From: Bacillus sp. N13C7
GTDB taxonomy: Bacteria; Bacillota; Bacilli; Bacillales; Bacillaceae
Assembly (NCBI RefSeq): GCF_026790065.1
Contig: NZ_JALAMO010000002.1
Location: forward strand, 52,485 to 116,484
DNA length: 64,000 nucleotides
Direction of reading: 5' to 3'
Part shown: positions 35,574 through 47,757 of the stretch, piece by piece
Position numbering within the stretch: position 1 is the first letter of the stretch
How the letters are laid out: each line of letters begins with the position of its first letter
The notes under the pieces: generated by a model
What the model saw: the letters and a program-made list of their open reading frames with translations, nothing else
Databases searched by the model: none
Told to the model about the DNA's origin: nothing
Program-made: the position numbers and the translations under genes

Positions 35574-38500
35574 TTGGGAGCAGAGTTTTTAGTAGGCAGG
35601 TCCGGGAGTGGAAAAACGAAGCTGATCATCGACAGCATTCAGGATGAACTGCGCCGGGCTCCATTCGGGAAACCGATCATTTTTCTAGTCCCGGATCAAA
35701 TGACGTTTTTGATGGAATATGAGCTTGCTAAAACGCCTGATATGGGCGGAATGATACGTGCCCAAGTGTTCAGCTTTTCACGATTGGCCTGGCGTATCCT
35801 CCAGCATACGGGAGGAATGAGCAGGCCGTTTCTTACGAGCACAGGCGTACAGATGCTCCTGCGGAAGCTCATTGAGGAGCATAAACAGGAGTTCAAAGTC
35901 TATCAAAAAGCGAGTGACAAAAGCGGTTTTACTGCACAGGTTGAACGGATGCTGACAGAATTTAAGCGCTACTGTCTTGAACCGGAAGATATCCGGAGGA
36001 TGGCGGAAAGCGGAACGGCTTCCGAGTATCGCGGAGAACGTGTTTTATCCGAAAAGCTTCATGATTTATCGATTCTGTATCAGCAGATGGAAAAAAGCCT
36101 TGCAGATCAATACCTTCACTCTGAGGATTATTTGACACTGCTGGCAGAGCATATTCCGTTTGCGGAAGATATAAAAGGCGCGCATATCTATGTGGACGGC
36201 TTTTATCAGTTTACGCCGCAGGAATTTAGGGTGTTGGAGCAGCTTATGGTTCATGCGGAAAACATTACGTTTTCGCTGACAGCGGACAAGCCGTCATATG
36301 AGCGGGAGCCGCATGAACTGGATTTGTTCAGAATGACGGGAAAAACCTATTACCGCCTGCACCAGAAGGCGAAGGAACTGAATCTGGACATTACGTACAA
36401 AGAGCTGAACGGGACTGAACGGCATGGGCGCACGCCGGAATTGGCACATTTAGAGGCGCAGTATGAAGCGCGTCCGGCCGTCCCGTACGCAGAAGAACAA
36501 GAGGCCTTTACTGTGATGCAGGCCGCAAACAGACGAGCTGAGCTGGAAGGTATTGCCCGGGAAATTCACGCTCTTGTCAGAGATAAGGGTTATCGATATA
36601 AGGATGTAGCGATTCTTGCGCGCCAGCCGGAAGATTACAAGGATATGGTGAAGGAAGTTTTCGCAGATTACGAGATTCCTTACTTCATTGATGGAAAAGC
36701 ATCTATGCTGAACCATCCATTAATCGAATTTATCCGGTCTAGCCTAGATGTTCTGAAAGGGAATTGGCGTTATGAGGCGGTGTTTCGCTGCGTGAAAACC
36801 GAACTGCTATTCCCGCTTAACGAGCCGAAAGCAAAGGTGAGAGAACAGGTCGATCAGCTTGAAAATTACTGTATCGCCTATGGGATCAAAGGTGACCGCT
36901 GGACAAAGGGCGACCGTTTCCGCTACAGACGTTTTGTGTCATTGGATGATGATTTTGCCCAGACAGATCAGGAAATCGAAATGGAAAACATGCTGAATGC
37001 CACACGCGACTGGATTGTTCCGCCGCTTCTTCAGCTCCAGAAACGAATGAAAAAAGCAAAGACGGTTCAGGAGAAGGCGGAGGCGCTCTACCGTTATCTA
37101 GAAGAGACAGATGTCCCGCTGAAGCTGGATCAGGAAAGACAGCGTGCTGAGGAAGACGGCAGAATCGTTGAGGCGCAGCAGCATCAGCAGGCGTGGGATG
37201 CAGTCATGCAGCTGCTTGAGGAGTTTGTTAAAATGATGGGAGATGATGAGATTTCCCTTGATTTGTTTCAGCAAATGATGGAAGCCGGTGCGGAGTCGCT
37301 TACATTTTCTCTAATTCCGCCTGCGCTTGACCAGGTGTTTGTCGGCAATATGGATTTGTCCAGGATGTACGGCACCTCCTGCACCTTTGTGCTGGGGGCA
37401 AACGACGGCGTTCTGCCGGCGCGCCCTGATGAAAACGGAGTGCTATCAGATGATGACCGGGAATGGCTGAAAACAATTGGGGTTGAGCTTTCCTCGGGAG
37501 GAAGGGAGCGTTTGCTTGATGAGCATTTCCTCATCTATATGGCACTTTCCAGTCCGTCTGACCGGCTTTATGTAACGTATCCGATTGCTGATGCGGAAGG
37601 AAAAACACTTTTGCCGTCAATTATCATTAAGCGGCTGGAAGAACTGTTTCCGTTGCATAAGGAGCGCCTGTTGACAAATGAACCCGAGCAGGTCAGCGAT
37701 GAGGAACAGCTGATGTATGTCGTCAATAAAAGCGTGGCACAGTCCTTTACCGCGAGCCAGCTTAGATTATGGACTCGGGAATACGACATCAGCGACGTCT
37801 GGTGGAGCACATACAACGTGCTGATGAATGAGCCGGACAGGCTGCAATCGAAAAAGCTGTTCTCAAGCCTATTTTTCCGAAATGAAGTGAAGCAGCTTGA
37901 ACGCAGCGTGTCGAGACAGCTCTATGGTGAACGAATTCAGGGCAGTGTATCGAGAATGGAAACCTTTAACGCGTGTCCGTTCTCCCATTTTGCATCACAC
38001 GGTCTTCATCTGAAGGAACGGCAATTTTTTAAGCTCGAAGCACCGGATATCGGCCAGCTGTTCCATTCCAGCTTAAAGCTGATTTCAGACCGGCTGCGCG
38101 AACAAAAAATGGATTGGCGCGATTTAACAAAAGAGCAGTGTGAGCTGTTTTCCTATGATGCGGTAGAACGGCTGGCGCCGAAGCTGCAAAAGGAAATTCT
38201 GCTCAGCTCAAACCGGCATTATTATGTAAAGGAAAAACTGCAAAAAATTGTGACACGCGTGTCCGGCATTTTAAGCGAGCATGCGAAAGCGAGCGGATTC
38301 GTGCCAATCGGGCTTGAACTGGGCTTTGGAGGAAAAGGGCCGCTTCCGCCGCTGACCTTCAAGCTGAAAAACGGCTGCACGATGGAGCTCGTCGGGCGTA
38401 TTGACCGTGTCGATAAAGCGGAAAGCTCAAAAGGCCTGCTCCTCAGGATTGTCGATTATAAATCAAGCGACAAAGGCCTTGACTTAGCAGAAGTATATTA

Positions 38501-39074
38501 CGGACTGGCGCTGCAAATGCTGACGTACCTTGATTTGTCGATTACTCATTCAGCCGACTGGCTCGGAATGAGAGCGACACCTGCCGGAGTGCTGTATTTC
38601 CATATTCATGACCCGATGATTCAATCTAACCTCCCGCTCGGGCTTGATGAGATTGAACAGGAGATCTTTAAGAAATTTAAGATGAAGGGCCTGCTCCTCG
38701 GCGATCAGGAAGTGGTTCGCCTCATGGATACAACCCTTCAAGAGGGACGGTCAAATATCATCAACGCCGGCTTGAAGAAAGACGGCTCTCTCAGATCGGA
38801 TTCAGCCGCAGTCGGAGAAAAGGAATTTGAGCTGCTGACGAAGCATGTGCGCCGCACCTTCCAAGAAGCAGGCGAACAAATCACCGACGGACGCGTATCC
38901 ATTGAGCCGTATAAAATGAAGAACAAGACGCCGTGCACATACTGTGCGTTCAAATCAGTATGCCAATTTGATGAGTCATTAGAAGAAAACGAGTACCGCA
39001 CGTTAAAGGCAGAAAAGGACAAGACGATACTTGAATGGATAAAAAAGGAGGCGGATGGCAATGAACATTCCTAA
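35574..39074 (+). CDS. addB: ATP-dependent helicase/nuclease subunit B, AddB
   Basis: A 1166-residue subunit of the AddAB helicase-nuclease that resects double-strand breaks for RecA-dependent repair. The N-terminal GRSGSGKT (residues 8-15) is the retained Walker A; the protein is a degenerate SF1 helicase thought to scan for Chi. The C-terminal RecB-like nuclease motif is IVDYKSSDK. The four cysteines of its [4Fe-4S] cluster are C801, C1121, C1124 and C1130, the same numbers reported for B. subtilis. Start TTG behind GAGAGGGG. The addA ATG lies inside its end (14-bp overlap). Confidence 0.97.
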   Translation: MGAEFLVGRSGSGKTKLIIDSIQDELRRAPFGKPIIFLVPDQMTFLMEYELAKTPDMGGMIRAQVFSFSRLAWRILQHTGGMSRPFLTSTGVQMLLRKLIEEHKQEFKVYQKASDKSGFTAQVERMLTEFKRYCLEPEDIRRMAESGTASEYRGERVLSEKLHDLSILYQQMEKSLADQYLHSEDYLTLLAEHIPFAEDIKGAHIYVDGFYQFTPQEFRVLEQLMVHAENITFSLTADKPSYEREPHELDLFRMTGKTYYRLHQKAKELNLDITYKELNGTERHGRTPELAHLEAQYEARPAVPYAEEQEAFTVMQAANRRAELEGIAREIHALVRDKGYRYKDVAILARQPEDYKDMVKEVFADYEIPYFIDGKASMLNHPLIEFIRSSLDVLKGNWRYEAVFRCVKTELLFPLNEPKAKVREQVDQLENYCIAYGIKGDRWTKGDRFRYRRFVSLDDDFAQTDQEIEMENMLNATRDWIVPPLLQLQKRMKKAKTVQEKAEALYRYLEETDVPLKLDQERQRAEEDGRIVEAQQHQQAWDAVMQLLEEFVKMMGDDEISLDLFQQMMEAGAESLTFSLIPPALDQVFVGNMDLSRMYGTSCTFVLGANDGVLPARPDENGVLSDDDREWLKTIGVELSSGGRERLLDEHFLIYMALSSPSDRLYVTYPIADAEGKTLLPSIIIKRLEELFPLHKERLLTNEPEQVSDEEQLMYVVNKSVAQSFTASQLRLWTREYDISDVWWSTYNVLMNEPDRLQSKKLFSSLFFRNEVKQLERSVSRQLYGERIQGSVSRMETFNACPFSHFASHGLHLKERQFFKLEAPDIGQLFHSSLKLISDRLREQKMDWRDLTKEQCELFSYDAVERLAPKLQKEILLSSNRHYYVKEKLQKIVTRVSGILSEHAKASGFVPIGLELGFGGKGPLPPLTFKLKNGCTMELVGRIDRVDKAESSKGLLLRIVDYKSSDKGLDLAEVYYGLALQMLTYLDLSITHSADWLGMRATPAGVLYFHIHDPMIQSNLPLGLDEIEQEIFKKFKMKGLLLGDQEVVRLMDTTLQEGRSNIINAGLKKDGSLRSDSAAVGEKEFELLTKHVRRTFQEAGEQITDGRVSIEPYKMKNKTPCTYCAFKSVCQFDESLEENEYRTLKAEKDKTILEWIKKEADGNEHS

Positions 39075-42000
39075 ACCGGCAGACAGCACATGGACAGATG
39101 ACCAATGGAATGCCATTGTTTCAACCGGCCAGGATATTCTTGTGGCAGCGGCAGCGGGCTCCGGTAAAACCGCTGTACTTGTTGAACGAATGATCCGGAA
39201 AATTACCGCTGAAGAAGACCCGATTGATGTAGACCGGCTTCTCGTTGTGACCTTTACAAACGCCTCAGCGGCAGAAATGAAGCACCGGATCGCGGATGCT
39301 CTGGAAAAAGAGCTTGTAAAACGCCCGGGATCGCTGCATATCAGACGCCAGCTGTCTCTTTTAAATCGGGCCAGCATTTCGACGCTTCATTCCTTTTGCC
39401 TGCAAGTGCTGAAGAAATATTACTACTTGATCGATCTTGATCCGGGCTTTCGGATTGCCGATCAAACTGAGGGCGAGCTGCTTGGAGATGAAGTGCTGGA
39501 CGAGCTGTTTGAAGACGAATACGCAAAGGGCGAAACGGCGTTCTTTGAGCTTGTTGACCGCTACACGACAGACCGGCACGATCTGGATCTGCAATTTCTC
39601 GTTAAACAGGTGTACGAGTATTCCCGATCTCATCCCAACCCGGAGGCATGGCTGGAAAGCTTTGTCCATTTGTATGATGTATCAGAAAAGAGCGCCATCG
39701 AGGAGTTGCCGTTTTATCCATATGTCAAAGAGGATATTGCAATGGTGCTTAACGGGTCGAAGGAAAAGCTGCAGCGCGGGCTTGAGCTGACGAAAGCGCC
39801 GGGCGGCCCCGCGCCGCGCGCAGACAATTTCCTTGACGATCTTGCGCAGATTGATGAACTGATTCAGTATCAGGACGATTTTACTGAACTTTATAAGCGG
39901 GTGCCCGCAGTTTCTTTTAAGCGCGCGAAGGCAGTAAAAGGGGACGAGTTTGACCCTGCGCTGCTTGATGAAGCGACGGATTTAAGAAATGGCGCAAAAA
40001 AACTGCTTGAAAAGCTCAAAACCGACTACTTCACAAGAAGCCCTGAACAGCATTTGAAAAGCTTAGCTGACATGAAGCCTGTTATTGAAACACTCGTACA
40101 GCTTGTCATCAGCTATGGAAAACGGTTCGAAGCTGCGAAACAGGAAAAATCAATTATAGATTTTTCTGATTTGGAGCATTACTGTTTGGCGATTTTGACG
40201 GCTGAGAATGACAAAGGTGAACGGGAGCCGAGCGAGGCTGCAAGATTTTATCAGGAGCAGTTTCATGAGGTGCTCGTTGACGAATATCAGGATACCAACC
40301 TCGTGCAGGAATCGATCCTGCAGCTCGTCACAAGCGGGCCGGAGGAGACTGGTAACCTGTTTATGGTAGGAGATGTCAAACAGTCGATTTACCGATTCAG
40401 GCTGGCAGAGCCGCTTCTTTTCCTCTCCAAATACAAACGGTTTACAGAGAGCGGTGAGGGCACGGGGCGGAAAATCGACTTGAATAAAAATTTTCGAAGC
40501 CGGACTGATATTTTAGACAGCACAAACTTTTTATTTAAACAGCTGATGGGCGGCAAAATCGGTGAGGTTGATTATGACGAGCAGGCTGAACTGAAGCTTG
40601 GCGCGGCATATCCGGACAGTGATGAGACGGAAACGGAGCTGCTGTTGATCGACAACTCGGAAGAGACGGATGCAGGTGAGGAAGCAGAAGAACTGGAAAC
40701 GGTGCAGTTCGAGGCGAAAGCGATCGCAAAGGAAATTCGCAAGCTGATTTCATCGCCGTTTAAGGTATATGACGGAAAAACGAAAACACACCGCAACATT
40801 CAATATCGCGATATTGTCATTTTGCTACGTTCGATGCCGTGGGCGCCGCAAATCATGGAGGAGCTGAGAGCACAAGGCATACCGGTTTACGCCAATTTGA
40901 CGTCAGGGTATTTTGAAGCGGTTGAAGTCGCTGTCACTCTTTCTGTACTAAAGGTGATCGATAACCCGTATCAGGACATACCGCTTGCCTCTGTTCTGCG
41001 CTCACCGATTGTCGGAGCAGATGAAAACGAGCTGTCTTTGATCCGGCTTGAAAATAAGAAAGCGCCGTACTATGAAGCGATGAAAGACTACTTGGCTGCC
41101 GGCGACCGAAACGACGAGCTTTATCAAAAGCTGGAAACGTTCTACCGACACCTGCAAAAATGGCGCGCGTTTTCGAAAAACCATTCGGTGTCTGAGCTCA
41201 TTTGGGAAGTGTACCGCGACACGAAATACATGGATTATGTCGGCGGGATGCCGGGCGGAAAACAGCGCCAGGCCAATTTGCGTGTTCTCTATGACAGGGC
41301 GCGCCAATATGAATCGACGGCATTTCGCGGTCTGTTCCGATTCTTGCGGTTTATCGAACGCATGCAGGAGCGGGGCGATGACCTCGGAACGGCGAGGGCG
41401 CTTAGCGAGCAGGAGGATGTTGTCCGATTAATGACGATCCACAGCAGTAAGGGGCTTGAGTTTCCAGTCGTGTTTGCAGCAGGCCTTGGCCGGAATTTCA
41501 ACATGATGGATTTGAACAAATCGTATCTGCTCGACAAGGAGCTCGGGTTTGGCACGAAGTTTATTCATCCGCAATTGCGCATCAGCTATCCGACGCTTCC
41601 GCTCATTGCAATGAAGAAAAAAATGCGCAGGGAGCTGTTGTCAGAGGAATTGCGTGTTCTCTATGTTGCATTAACGAGAGCGAAGGAAAAGCTGTTTCTG
41701 ATTGGCTCGTGCAAGGATCATCAGAAACAGCTAGCAAAATGGCAGGCATCTGCATCCCAAGCTGACTGGCTTCTCCCTGAATTTGACCGCTACCAGGCAA
41801 AAACCTATTTAGATTTCATCGGTCCGGCTCTGGCCAGACACAGAGATTTGGAGGCTTTGGCTGAAAACGGTGCCCCAGCAGCGCATGCTGACATATCAGG
41901 CCACCCGGCTCGTTTTGCGGTTCAAATGATCCATTCCTATGATTTGCTGGATGATGATCTGGAAGAAAGAATGGAAGAAAAAAGCGAGCGCTTAGAAGCG

Positions 42001-42768
42001 ATCCGCCGAGGTGAACCAGTTCCCGGCTCGTTTGCGTTTGATGAAAAAGCCCGCGAGCAGCTGAGCTGGACATATCCGTATCACGAAGTGACGCAAATTC
42101 GCACAAAGCAATCGGTTTCTGAGATCAAGAGGAAAAGAGAGTACGAGGATGAATACAGCGGCAGGGCGCCCGTTAAACCGGCTGACGGAAGCATTTTGTA
42201 CAGGCGTCCCGCTTTTATGATGAAAAAAGGCCTGACAGCGGCGGAGAAAGGGACAGCCATGCATACGGTTATGCAGCATATCGCGCTTACACATGTACCG
42301 TCGATAGAAGAAGCGGAGCAGACGGTTCACAAGCTTTATGAAAAAGAGCTGCTCACTGAAGAACAAAAAGCGGCTATTGATATAGAAGAAATCGTCCAAT
42401 TCTTTCATACAGAAATCGGCGGACAGCTGATCAGCGCTAAATGGAAGGACAGGGAAGTGCCATTCAGTTTAGCGCTTCCCGCCAAGGAGATCTATCCTGA
42501 TGCACAGGAGGCGGATGAGCCGTTGTTGGTGCAGGGAATTATTGATTGTCTCTACGAAACGGAGGACGGTTTATATCTCCTGGACTATAAATCAGATCGG
42601 ATTGAGGGCAAATTCCAGCACGGCTTTGAAGGAGCGGCCCCGATCTTGAAAAAACGATATGAAACGCAAATTCAGCTGTATACGAAGGCAGTTGAGCAAA
42701 TTGCAAAAACAAAGGTAAAGGGATGTGCGCTTTATTTCTTTGACGGAGGGCACATTCTGACACTATAG
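39061..42768 (+). CDS. addA: ATP-dependent helicase/nuclease subunit A, AddA
   Basis: A 1235-residue UvrD/Rep-type 3'-5' helicase with a C-terminal RecB-family nuclease. Motif I is [12 protein letters not shown] (residues ~31-42), motif [11 protein letters not shown], motif [15 protein letters not shown], motif [13 protein letters not shown] and [13 protein letters not shown]; the nuclease motif is D1175-Y-K1177. The start at 39061 lies ten bases after AAGGAGG; the ATG two codons earlier is also possible. The partner of AddB; together they unwind and degrade broken ends until Chi (5'-AGCGG in B. subtilis). Confidence 0.97.
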   Translation: MNIPKPADSTWTDDQWNAIVSTGQDILVAAAAGSGKTAVLVERMIRKITAEEDPIDVDRLLVVTFTNASAAEMKHRIADALEKELVKRPGSLHIRRQLSLLNRASISTLHSFCLQVLKKYYYLIDLDPGFRIADQTEGELLGDEVLDELFEDEYAKGETAFFELVDRYTTDRHDLDLQFLVKQVYEYSRSHPNPEAWLESFVHLYDVSEKSAIEELPFYPYVKEDIAMVLNGSKEKLQRGLELTKAPGGPAPRADNFLDDLAQIDELIQYQDDFTELYKRVPAVSFKRAKAVKGDEFDPALLDEATDLRNGAKKLLEKLKTDYFTRSPEQHLKSLADMKPVIETLVQLVISYGKRFEAAKQEKSIIDFSDLEHYCLAILTAENDKGEREPSEAARFYQEQFHEVLVDEYQDTNLVQESILQLVTSGPEETGNLFMVGDVKQSIYRFRLAEPLLFLSKYKRFTESGEGTGRKIDLNKNFRSRTDILDSTNFLFKQLMGGKIGEVDYDEQAELKLGAAYPDSDETETELLLIDNSEETDAGEEAEELETVQFEAKAIAKEIRKLISSPFKVYDGKTKTHRNIQYRDIVILLRSMPWAPQIMEELRAQGIPVYANLTSGYFEAVEVAVTLSVLKVIDNPYQDIPLASVLRSPIVGADENELSLIRLENKKAPYYEAMKDYLAAGDRNDELYQKLETFYRHLQKWRAFSKNHSVSELIWEVYRDTKYMDYVGGMPGGKQRQANLRVLYDRARQYESTAFRGLFRFLRFIERMQERGDDLGTARALSEQEDVVRLMTIHSSKGLEFPVVFAAGLGRNFNMMDLNKSYLLDKELGFGTKFIHPQLRISYPTLPLIAMKKKMRRELLSEELRVLYVALTRAKEKLFLIGSCKDHQKQLAKWQASASQADWLLPEFDRYQAKTYLDFIGPALARHRDLEALAENGAPAAHADISGHPARFAVQMIHSYDLLDDDLEERMEEKSERLEAIRRGEPVPGSFAFDEKAREQLSWTYPYHEVTQIRTKQSVSEIKRKREYEDEYSGRAPVKPADGSILYRRPAFMMKKGLTAAEKGTAMHTVMQHIALTHVPSIEEAEQTVHKLYEKELLTEEQKAAIDIEEIVQFFHTEIGGQLISAKWKDREVPFSLALPAKEIYPDAQEADEPLLVQGIIDCLYETEDGLYLLDYKSDRIEGKFQHGFEGAAPILKKRYETQIQLYTKAVEQIAKTKVKGCALYFFDGGHILTL

Positions 42769-42814
42769 CGAGATCCGTAAGCTCCGGGATTCAGGCGGAG
42801 CGGATCTCGTTTTC
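42769..42814 (+). terminator. Terminator-like hairpin between addA and sbcD
   Basis: Outer arms CGAGATCC/GGATCTCG and inner arms GCTCCG/CGGAGC form an interrupted ~14-bp stem right after the addA stop, followed by TTTTCC. It may reduce readthrough into sbcDC. Confidence 0.6.
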
Positions 42815-42837
42815 CTATAAAAGAGAGGTGATAGCAT

Positions 42838-44013
42838 TTGCGGATTTTACATACGGCTGACTGGCATCTTGGGAAAACACTTGAAGGAAGAAGCAGGCTG
42901 AGTGAACAGGCCGATGTGCTTGATGAATTGAATACGATTGTAAAGGAAGAGCAGATTGATGCGATTGTAATGGCAGGGGACGCGTTTGACACCGTGAACC
43001 CGCCGGCTTTAGCCGAGCAGCTCTTTTATGAAAGCCTGTCTGCGCTCAGCGACAGGGGGAAGCGCCCGATTGTTGTCATTGCCGGAAACCACGATAATCC
43101 TGACCGTTTGTCCGCCGCTTCACCGCTGACACATGAAAACGGGATTTATTTAATCGGCTATCCGACAACAGAACCGCTTCATATTGAAGTGCCTTCAGCA
43201 GAGGAACTCTTAGGGGTAGGAGCGCTGGCGTACCCATCTGAAGCGCGTTTAAATGAAGTGCTTTCCGATACATTTGATGAAAAGCTGCTCCGTGATCATT
43301 ATGACGTAAAAATTAGACAGGCATTTGAGCATATGACAAGCCGGTTCCGGAACGATGCAGTGAAGATTGCCGCCAGCCATATTTATGTCGCAGGCGGAAA
43401 CCAAACCGATTCTGAGCGGCCGATTGAAGTAGGCGGCGCTTATACGGTGGCTGCAGAAAGCCTGCCGGCGGATGCCGCTTACGTGGCGCTCGGCCATTTG
43501 CATCGTCCGCAAACGATCAAGCGGGCGCGGACGCTTGCGCGTTATTCAGGATCTCCGCTCGCCTACAGCTTTTCTGAAGCGGGATATGCCAAATCAGTGA
43601 CAATCGTGGATGCAAAACCGGGGGGAGAGGCCTCTTGGAATGAGGTTTTATTATCAAGCGGCAAGCCTCTGGTGAAGTGGAAATCGGCAAATGGCTTAAG
43701 CGAGGTGTACAGCTGGCTGGATGAAGGCAGGGATCAGAATGCCTGGATTGACTTGGAAATCCGTGTCACGGACCAGCTTTCACTTGAAGAAATTCATAGG
43801 CTGCGGAAGGCTCACCCGGGTTTTATCCATATCAGGCCGGTTTATGAAGAACAGAACAAAGAACGGGAACGGATTGAGGTTAAGCATGTCTCAATCGAAG
43901 ACCGGTTTAAGAAATTTTATGAAAAACAAACGGGGGGCGCGGTGCCGGATGAAGAGATGGTGAAGCTGTTTTTAGAGCTTGCATCAGGCGTTGAAGAGGA
44001 GGATGCGAAATGA
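42838..44013 (+). CDS. sbcD: DNA exonuclease subunit SbcD
   Basis: A 391-residue Mre11-type metallophosphoesterase, the nuclease of the SbcCD complex that cleaves hairpins and processes blocked ends. Phosphoesterase motifs are visible in order: HTADWHLGK (I), AGDAFD (II), AGNHDNPDR (III), ASHIYVAGG (IV) and ALGHLHRPQ (V). Start TTG follows GAGAGGTG. Its ATGA overlaps the start of sbcC by four bases. Confidence 0.96.
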   Translation: MRILHTADWHLGKTLEGRSRLSEQADVLDELNTIVKEEQIDAIVMAGDAFDTVNPPALAEQLFYESLSALSDRGKRPIVVIAGNHDNPDRLSAASPLTHENGIYLIGYPTTEPLHIEVPSAEELLGVGALAYPSEARLNEVLSDTFDEKLLRDHYDVKIRQAFEHMTSRFRNDAVKIAASHIYVAGGNQTDSERPIEVGGAYTVAAESLPADAAYVALGHLHRPQTIKRARTLARYSGSPLAYSFSEAGYAKSVTIVDAKPGGEASWNEVLLSSGKPLVKWKSANGLSEVYSWLDEGRDQNAWIDLEIRVTDQLSLEEIHRLRKAHPGFIHIRPVYEEQNKERERIEVKHVSIEDRFKKFYEKQTGGAVPDEEMVKLFLELASGVEEEDAK

Positions 44014-47000
44014 AGCCGATCGCCTTAAGCATAAAGGGGCTCCACAGCTTTAGAGAGGAGCAGACGATAGATTTTGAAGGCCTTTCTGGTGCCGGTGTTT
44101 TCGGCATTTTTGGGCCGACAGGAAGCGGTAAATCCTCTATCCTCGACGCAATGACGCTAGCTTTATACGGAAAGGTGGAGCGGGCGGCGAATAATACGCA
44201 CGGGATCTTAAACCATGCGGAGGATACGCTGTCTGTTTCCTTTACCTTTGCGCTTCAGACGAATCATCAAATCGCCTACAAAGTGGAGCGTGTGTTTAAG
44301 AGAACGGATGAGATGAAGGTAAAAACGGCACTTTGCCGCTTCATCGAAATCAAGGATGAGCATATAGTGCTGGCTGATAAAGCCAGCGAAGTGAATAAAA
44401 GAGTCGAGGAGCTCTTGGGGCTGACGATTGACGATTTTACGAGAGCTGTGGTGCTGCCGCAAGGGAAATTTGCCGAATTTCTCTCTTTAAAAGGGGCGGA
44501 GCGCAGGCACATGCTTCAGCGTTTATTTAACTTGGAGCAGTACGGAGACCGGCTTGTGAAAAAGCTGAGACGGCAGGCGCAGGAAGCCTATGCGAGAAAA
44601 AATGAAATGCTTGCTGAACAATCAGGTCTCGGTGAAGCGAGTTCAGAAGCGGTTGAGCAGGCGGAAAAGGCTCTCGAGCAAGCTGAAGTCCGGCTGGAAT
44701 CGATGAAGAAGAATCGTGATCAGGCAAAAGAGCGGTTTGCGGAGCACCAGGAGATTTGGAATGTCCAAAAGGAAAAAGCAACTTATGAAGAAGAGAAAAA
44801 ACGTCTTGAAGAGGAGCAGCCGCACGTAGACAGCATGCAAAATCGCCTGCTGGAAGCAGAAAAAGCCGCCGCCCTTAAACCCTATGCGGACCGATACGCA
44901 GAAGCGATCCAGCATGAAGAGAAAGCTGAAAAGGAACAAACGCTAGCCCAAAAGGATTTAGCAGACCGGACTGCTTTCTTTCAGCAAAAACATGAAGAGT
45001 ATGAAGCGTGGCGCCGGCATAAGAGCGAGAAAGAGCCTGAGCTTTTAACAGAGCAGGAACAGCTTTCCCGCTTGCAGGAGGTCGAAATCAAATTGAGTGA
45101 GGCCAAGCAAGAGGAGGCTCGCAAAAAGGCTGAACTCCAGCAGAAAGAAGAGGCCCTTCAATCTGTCATGAAGGAATTGGAGACGGTAACAGACCGCCTG
45201 GCACGTGGGCAAAACAGACAGACGGAATTGAAGCAGCAGCTCAAATCCCTGCAGGTGACATCTGATGAGCGAAAACGCTGCCAGCAGGCCGCTGAAATGG
45301 CTTTGAGCATCAGACAGACGGAGGAGCAAATCGAAAAAGAGAAAAAACGAAGTGACGCATTGAACCTTGTGCTGCAAAAAATGAGCAAAGAAAAGAACAT
45401 GCTCGTTCAAAAGACGGAAGCGGAAGAAAGCAACATCATTCAGGCATATGAGGCTGTCCAGACCGTGTACCATTTGGTGTGCGAGACAGAGCGGTCGCTA
45501 ACACGTATGACTGAACAGGCTAAAAAGAGACAACACACGCTTCATTCGCAGCGGGAAAAAGCTAGAGTGGCACTGCTGACAAAAGAGTTAGCCGAAAAAC
45601 TGACGGCTGGAGAGCCTTGCCCGGTTTGCGGATCAACCCACCATGATCCATCTGCCTCAGCGCATGAAACATATGAGCTTGACAGCAATCTTGATGAAGA
45701 CATCAAACAGACAGATGCGGTATTGGCGGAAGCGGCCGTTCTCAGCCAGGAGATTCTTTCAGCTAAAATCACGCTTGAAGAACAGTCTGCCCGCTTTATT
45801 GACCAGTGCCCGTTTTTGCAGACGATTCAAGCGCAAAACCTTGAAGCAGCAGCTTCATACGAGAGTCAATCGGTGTATGACGCATTCGAAACTGCCAAAC
45901 TAGAATGGAAACGAATCAAACAGGACATTCTTTCTGTTAAAACACGGATGGCACAAATGATCAGTGCCTATCAGGAGTCTTTAAAAAAGGCCGAGCAGCT
46001 TAATGAAAAAATCGGTTTTGAAAAAAGAGAGGCTGACCGCATTGATAGCATCGTTGCCGAGCTGCAGTCCTCTATGGACAGCCGCATGAAATTGTTTAAA
46101 GAAGCATTTCAGGATCAATCTGTGGATGACGCGGAAAAATGGCAGCAAGCTATTGAAGAAAAGGACCGGGCTGCAGAGGAATGCGAGAAACGAATTGAGC
46201 GCAGCATTGCATTTCTTGCTGAGCATGAAGCTCAAAAGGAAAAGCTGCGGGAGTCGGGGTACCAGCTTGAACGGGAAAAACTTGAGCTTCATTATGCGGC
46301 TGAACGCATCAAAAGCGTGATAGCTGATTATGAGCATGAACTCGGAGATTACGCAAAAGGAGAATCGCTCGAAATCAAACTCCGCTCTGTCCAGCAGGAC
46401 CTAAAGCTGTTAAAAGAAAAAGAGCAAGCTTTATATGAAGATCTGCAAAATGCCCAAATGAGGCTCAATCAGGCGAAAAGCCGCGCTTCAGCAAGCGAGC
46501 TCACCCTTCAAGAGGCGAAGGGCAGATTGGAAAAAGCAGAAGCCGCTTGGGTTGAGCATACAAAAAGCACACGTTTTACCCGGCCTGAGGAGGTGGAACG
46601 AAGCCTCATTCCAGCCGATGAGCTTGAAAAGATAAAAGCCGGCATAGACCAGTTTATGGATAAACTAAAGCAAAACGCTGCAAACTTAAAACGTGTAGCT
46701 GAGATACTTGCCGGCCGAGCGTTATCAGAGAGCGAATGGAACGAAACCGTTACGGCATTACAAGAAGCTGAGGACGCATTTGGCGCTGCTATAGAGGAAA
46801 AAGGCGCAGCAGCAAAAGCGCTGGCCGTTATCCGCGACCATCATAAACGGTTTAACGAAATTGAAGCCGAACTGAAAAAATGGCAAACTCATATCGACAG
46901 ACTGGACAAGCTGCAAGCTGTGTTTAAAGGGAATACCTTCGTTGAATTTTTGGCTGAGGAGCAGCTTGAAAGCGTTGCGAGGGACGCCTCAGCAAGACTG

Positions 47001-47402
47001 GGCATGCTGACGAGACAGCGCTATGCCATCGAAGTGGATTCAGAAGGCGGATTCGTCATGCGGGATGATGCAAATGGCGGTGTCAAACGCCCGGTATCCA
47101 GCTTGTCTGGGGGAGAGACCTTCCTCACCTCGCTTTCTCTCGCTCTTGCGCTGTCTGCGCAGATCCAGCTTCGCGGAGAATACCCGCTCCAGTTCTTTTT
47201 CTTAGATGAAGGGTTTGGCACGCTTGATCAAGATCTGCTGGATACGGTTGTAACAGCTTTGGAAAAGCTGCAGTCAGACAATCTGTCTGTCGGTGTCATC
47301 AGCCATGTGCAGGAGCTGCGGGCGCGGCTTCCGAAAAAACTGATCGTCCATCCGGCCGAACCGAGCGGCCGAGGCACACGGGTGACACTTGAGTTGATGT
47401 AA
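44010..47402 (+). CDS. sbcC: DNA exonuclease subunit SbcC
   Basis: A 1130-residue SMC/Rad50-like ATPase. The Walker A GPTGSGKSS is near residue 37, and Q-loop and PQGKFAEFLSLKGAERR follow. Long coiled coils (about residues 180-490 and 600-880) flank the zinc-hook CPVCGSTHHD near residue 540. The C-terminus has the ABC signature SLSGGETFLTSLSLALALS and Walker B FFLDEGFGTLD. It couples ATP to SbcD nuclease activity. Translationally coupled to sbcD. Confidence 0.96.
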   Translation: MKPIALSIKGLHSFREEQTIDFEGLSGAGVFGIFGPTGSGKSSILDAMTLALYGKVERAANNTHGILNHAEDTLSVSFTFALQTNHQIAYKVERVFKRTDEMKVKTALCRFIEIKDEHIVLADKASEVNKRVEELLGLTIDDFTRAVVLPQGKFAEFLSLKGAERRHMLQRLFNLEQYGDRLVKKLRRQAQEAYARKNEMLAEQSGLGEASSEAVEQAEKALEQAEVRLESMKKNRDQAKERFAEHQEIWNVQKEKATYEEEKKRLEEEQPHVDSMQNRLLEAEKAAALKPYADRYAEAIQHEEKAEKEQTLAQKDLADRTAFFQQKHEEYEAWRRHKSEKEPELLTEQEQLSRLQEVEIKLSEAKQEEARKKAELQQKEEALQSVMKELETVTDRLARGQNRQTELKQQLKSLQVTSDERKRCQQAAEMALSIRQTEEQIEKEKKRSDALNLVLQKMSKEKNMLVQKTEAEESNIIQAYEAVQTVYHLVCETERSLTRMTEQAKKRQHTLHSQREKARVALLTKELAEKLTAGEPCPVCGSTHHDPSASAHETYELDSNLDEDIKQTDAVLAEAAVLSQEILSAKITLEEQSARFIDQCPFLQTIQAQNLEAAASYESQSVYDAFETAKLEWKRIKQDILSVKTRMAQMISAYQESLKKAEQLNEKIGFEKREADRIDSIVAELQSSMDSRMKLFKEAFQDQSVDDAEKWQQAIEEKDRAAEECEKRIERSIAFLAEHEAQKEKLRESGYQLEREKLELHYAAERIKSVIADYEHELGDYAKGESLEIKLRSVQQDLKLLKEKEQALYEDLQNAQMRLNQAKSRASASELTLQEAKGRLEKAEAAWVEHTKSTRFTRPEEVERSLIPADELEKIKAGIDQFMDKLKQNAANLKRVAEILAGRALSESEWNETVTALQEAEDAFGAAIEEKGAAAKALAVIRDHHKRFNEIEAELKKWQTHIDRLDKLQAVFKGNTFVEFLAEEQLESVARDASARLGMLTRQRYAIEVDSEGGFVMRDDANGGVKRPVSSLSGGETFLTSLSLALALSAQIQLRGEYPLQFFFLDEGFGTLDQDLLDTVVTALEKLQSDNLSVGVISHVQELRARLPKKLIVHPAEPSGRGTRVTLELM

Positions 47403-47415
47403 GGGAGGAGCAGAT

Positions 47416-47718
47416 ATGGCAAAGCAGACTGTCGGAATATGTGAGCTATGCGGCCGGAGCGATGTCCAGCTGACAGAGCACCATCTCACACCGAAAGAAG
47501 AAGGCGGAACGTTTCTGCCGACAGCGATGCTCTGTATTCCTTGCCATAAACAGATCCATGCTTTATATCCAAATCAAGAGCTTGCGGTTCGCTTAAACGG
47601 AATAGATGAACTCAGAAGCGATCCGCAGCTTGCCCGGTTTGTCAAATGGATCAGAAAACAGCCGCCTGAGAAGCTGATCAAAACAAAAAAATCAAATGAA
47701 CGAAAAAAGAAAAATTGA
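47416..47718 (+). CDS. hlpB: HNH-like zinc protein HlpB (YisB)
   Basis: A 100-residue basic protein. Two zinc-binding pairs, CELCGR and CIPCHKQIH, and the HH in LTEHHLTPKE give an HNH-endonuclease-like fold. The C-terminal tail is very Lys-rich (KTKKSNERKKKN). It starts 13 bp after sbcC behind GGGAGGAG, so it belongs to the addBA-sbcDC transcript. It is likely to be a DNA-repair nuclease or accessory factor; no activity is proved by the sequence. Confidence 0.87.
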   Translation: MAKQTVGICELCGRSDVQLTEHHLTPKEEGGTFLPTAMLCIPCHKQIHALYPNQELAVRLNGIDELRSDPQLARFVKWIRKQPPEKLIKTKKSNERKKKN

Positions 47719-47720
47719 TT

Positions 47721-47757
47721 AAAAAGCAGCCCTCTCTTGGCAGAGCGGCTGCTTTTA
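47721..47757. terminator. Bidirectional terminator between hlpB and gerPF
   Basis: AAAAAGCAGCC and GGCTGCTTTT enclose a 14-base loop with a minor inner stem (CTCT/AGAG); overlaps the gerPF stop. Confidence 0.88.
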
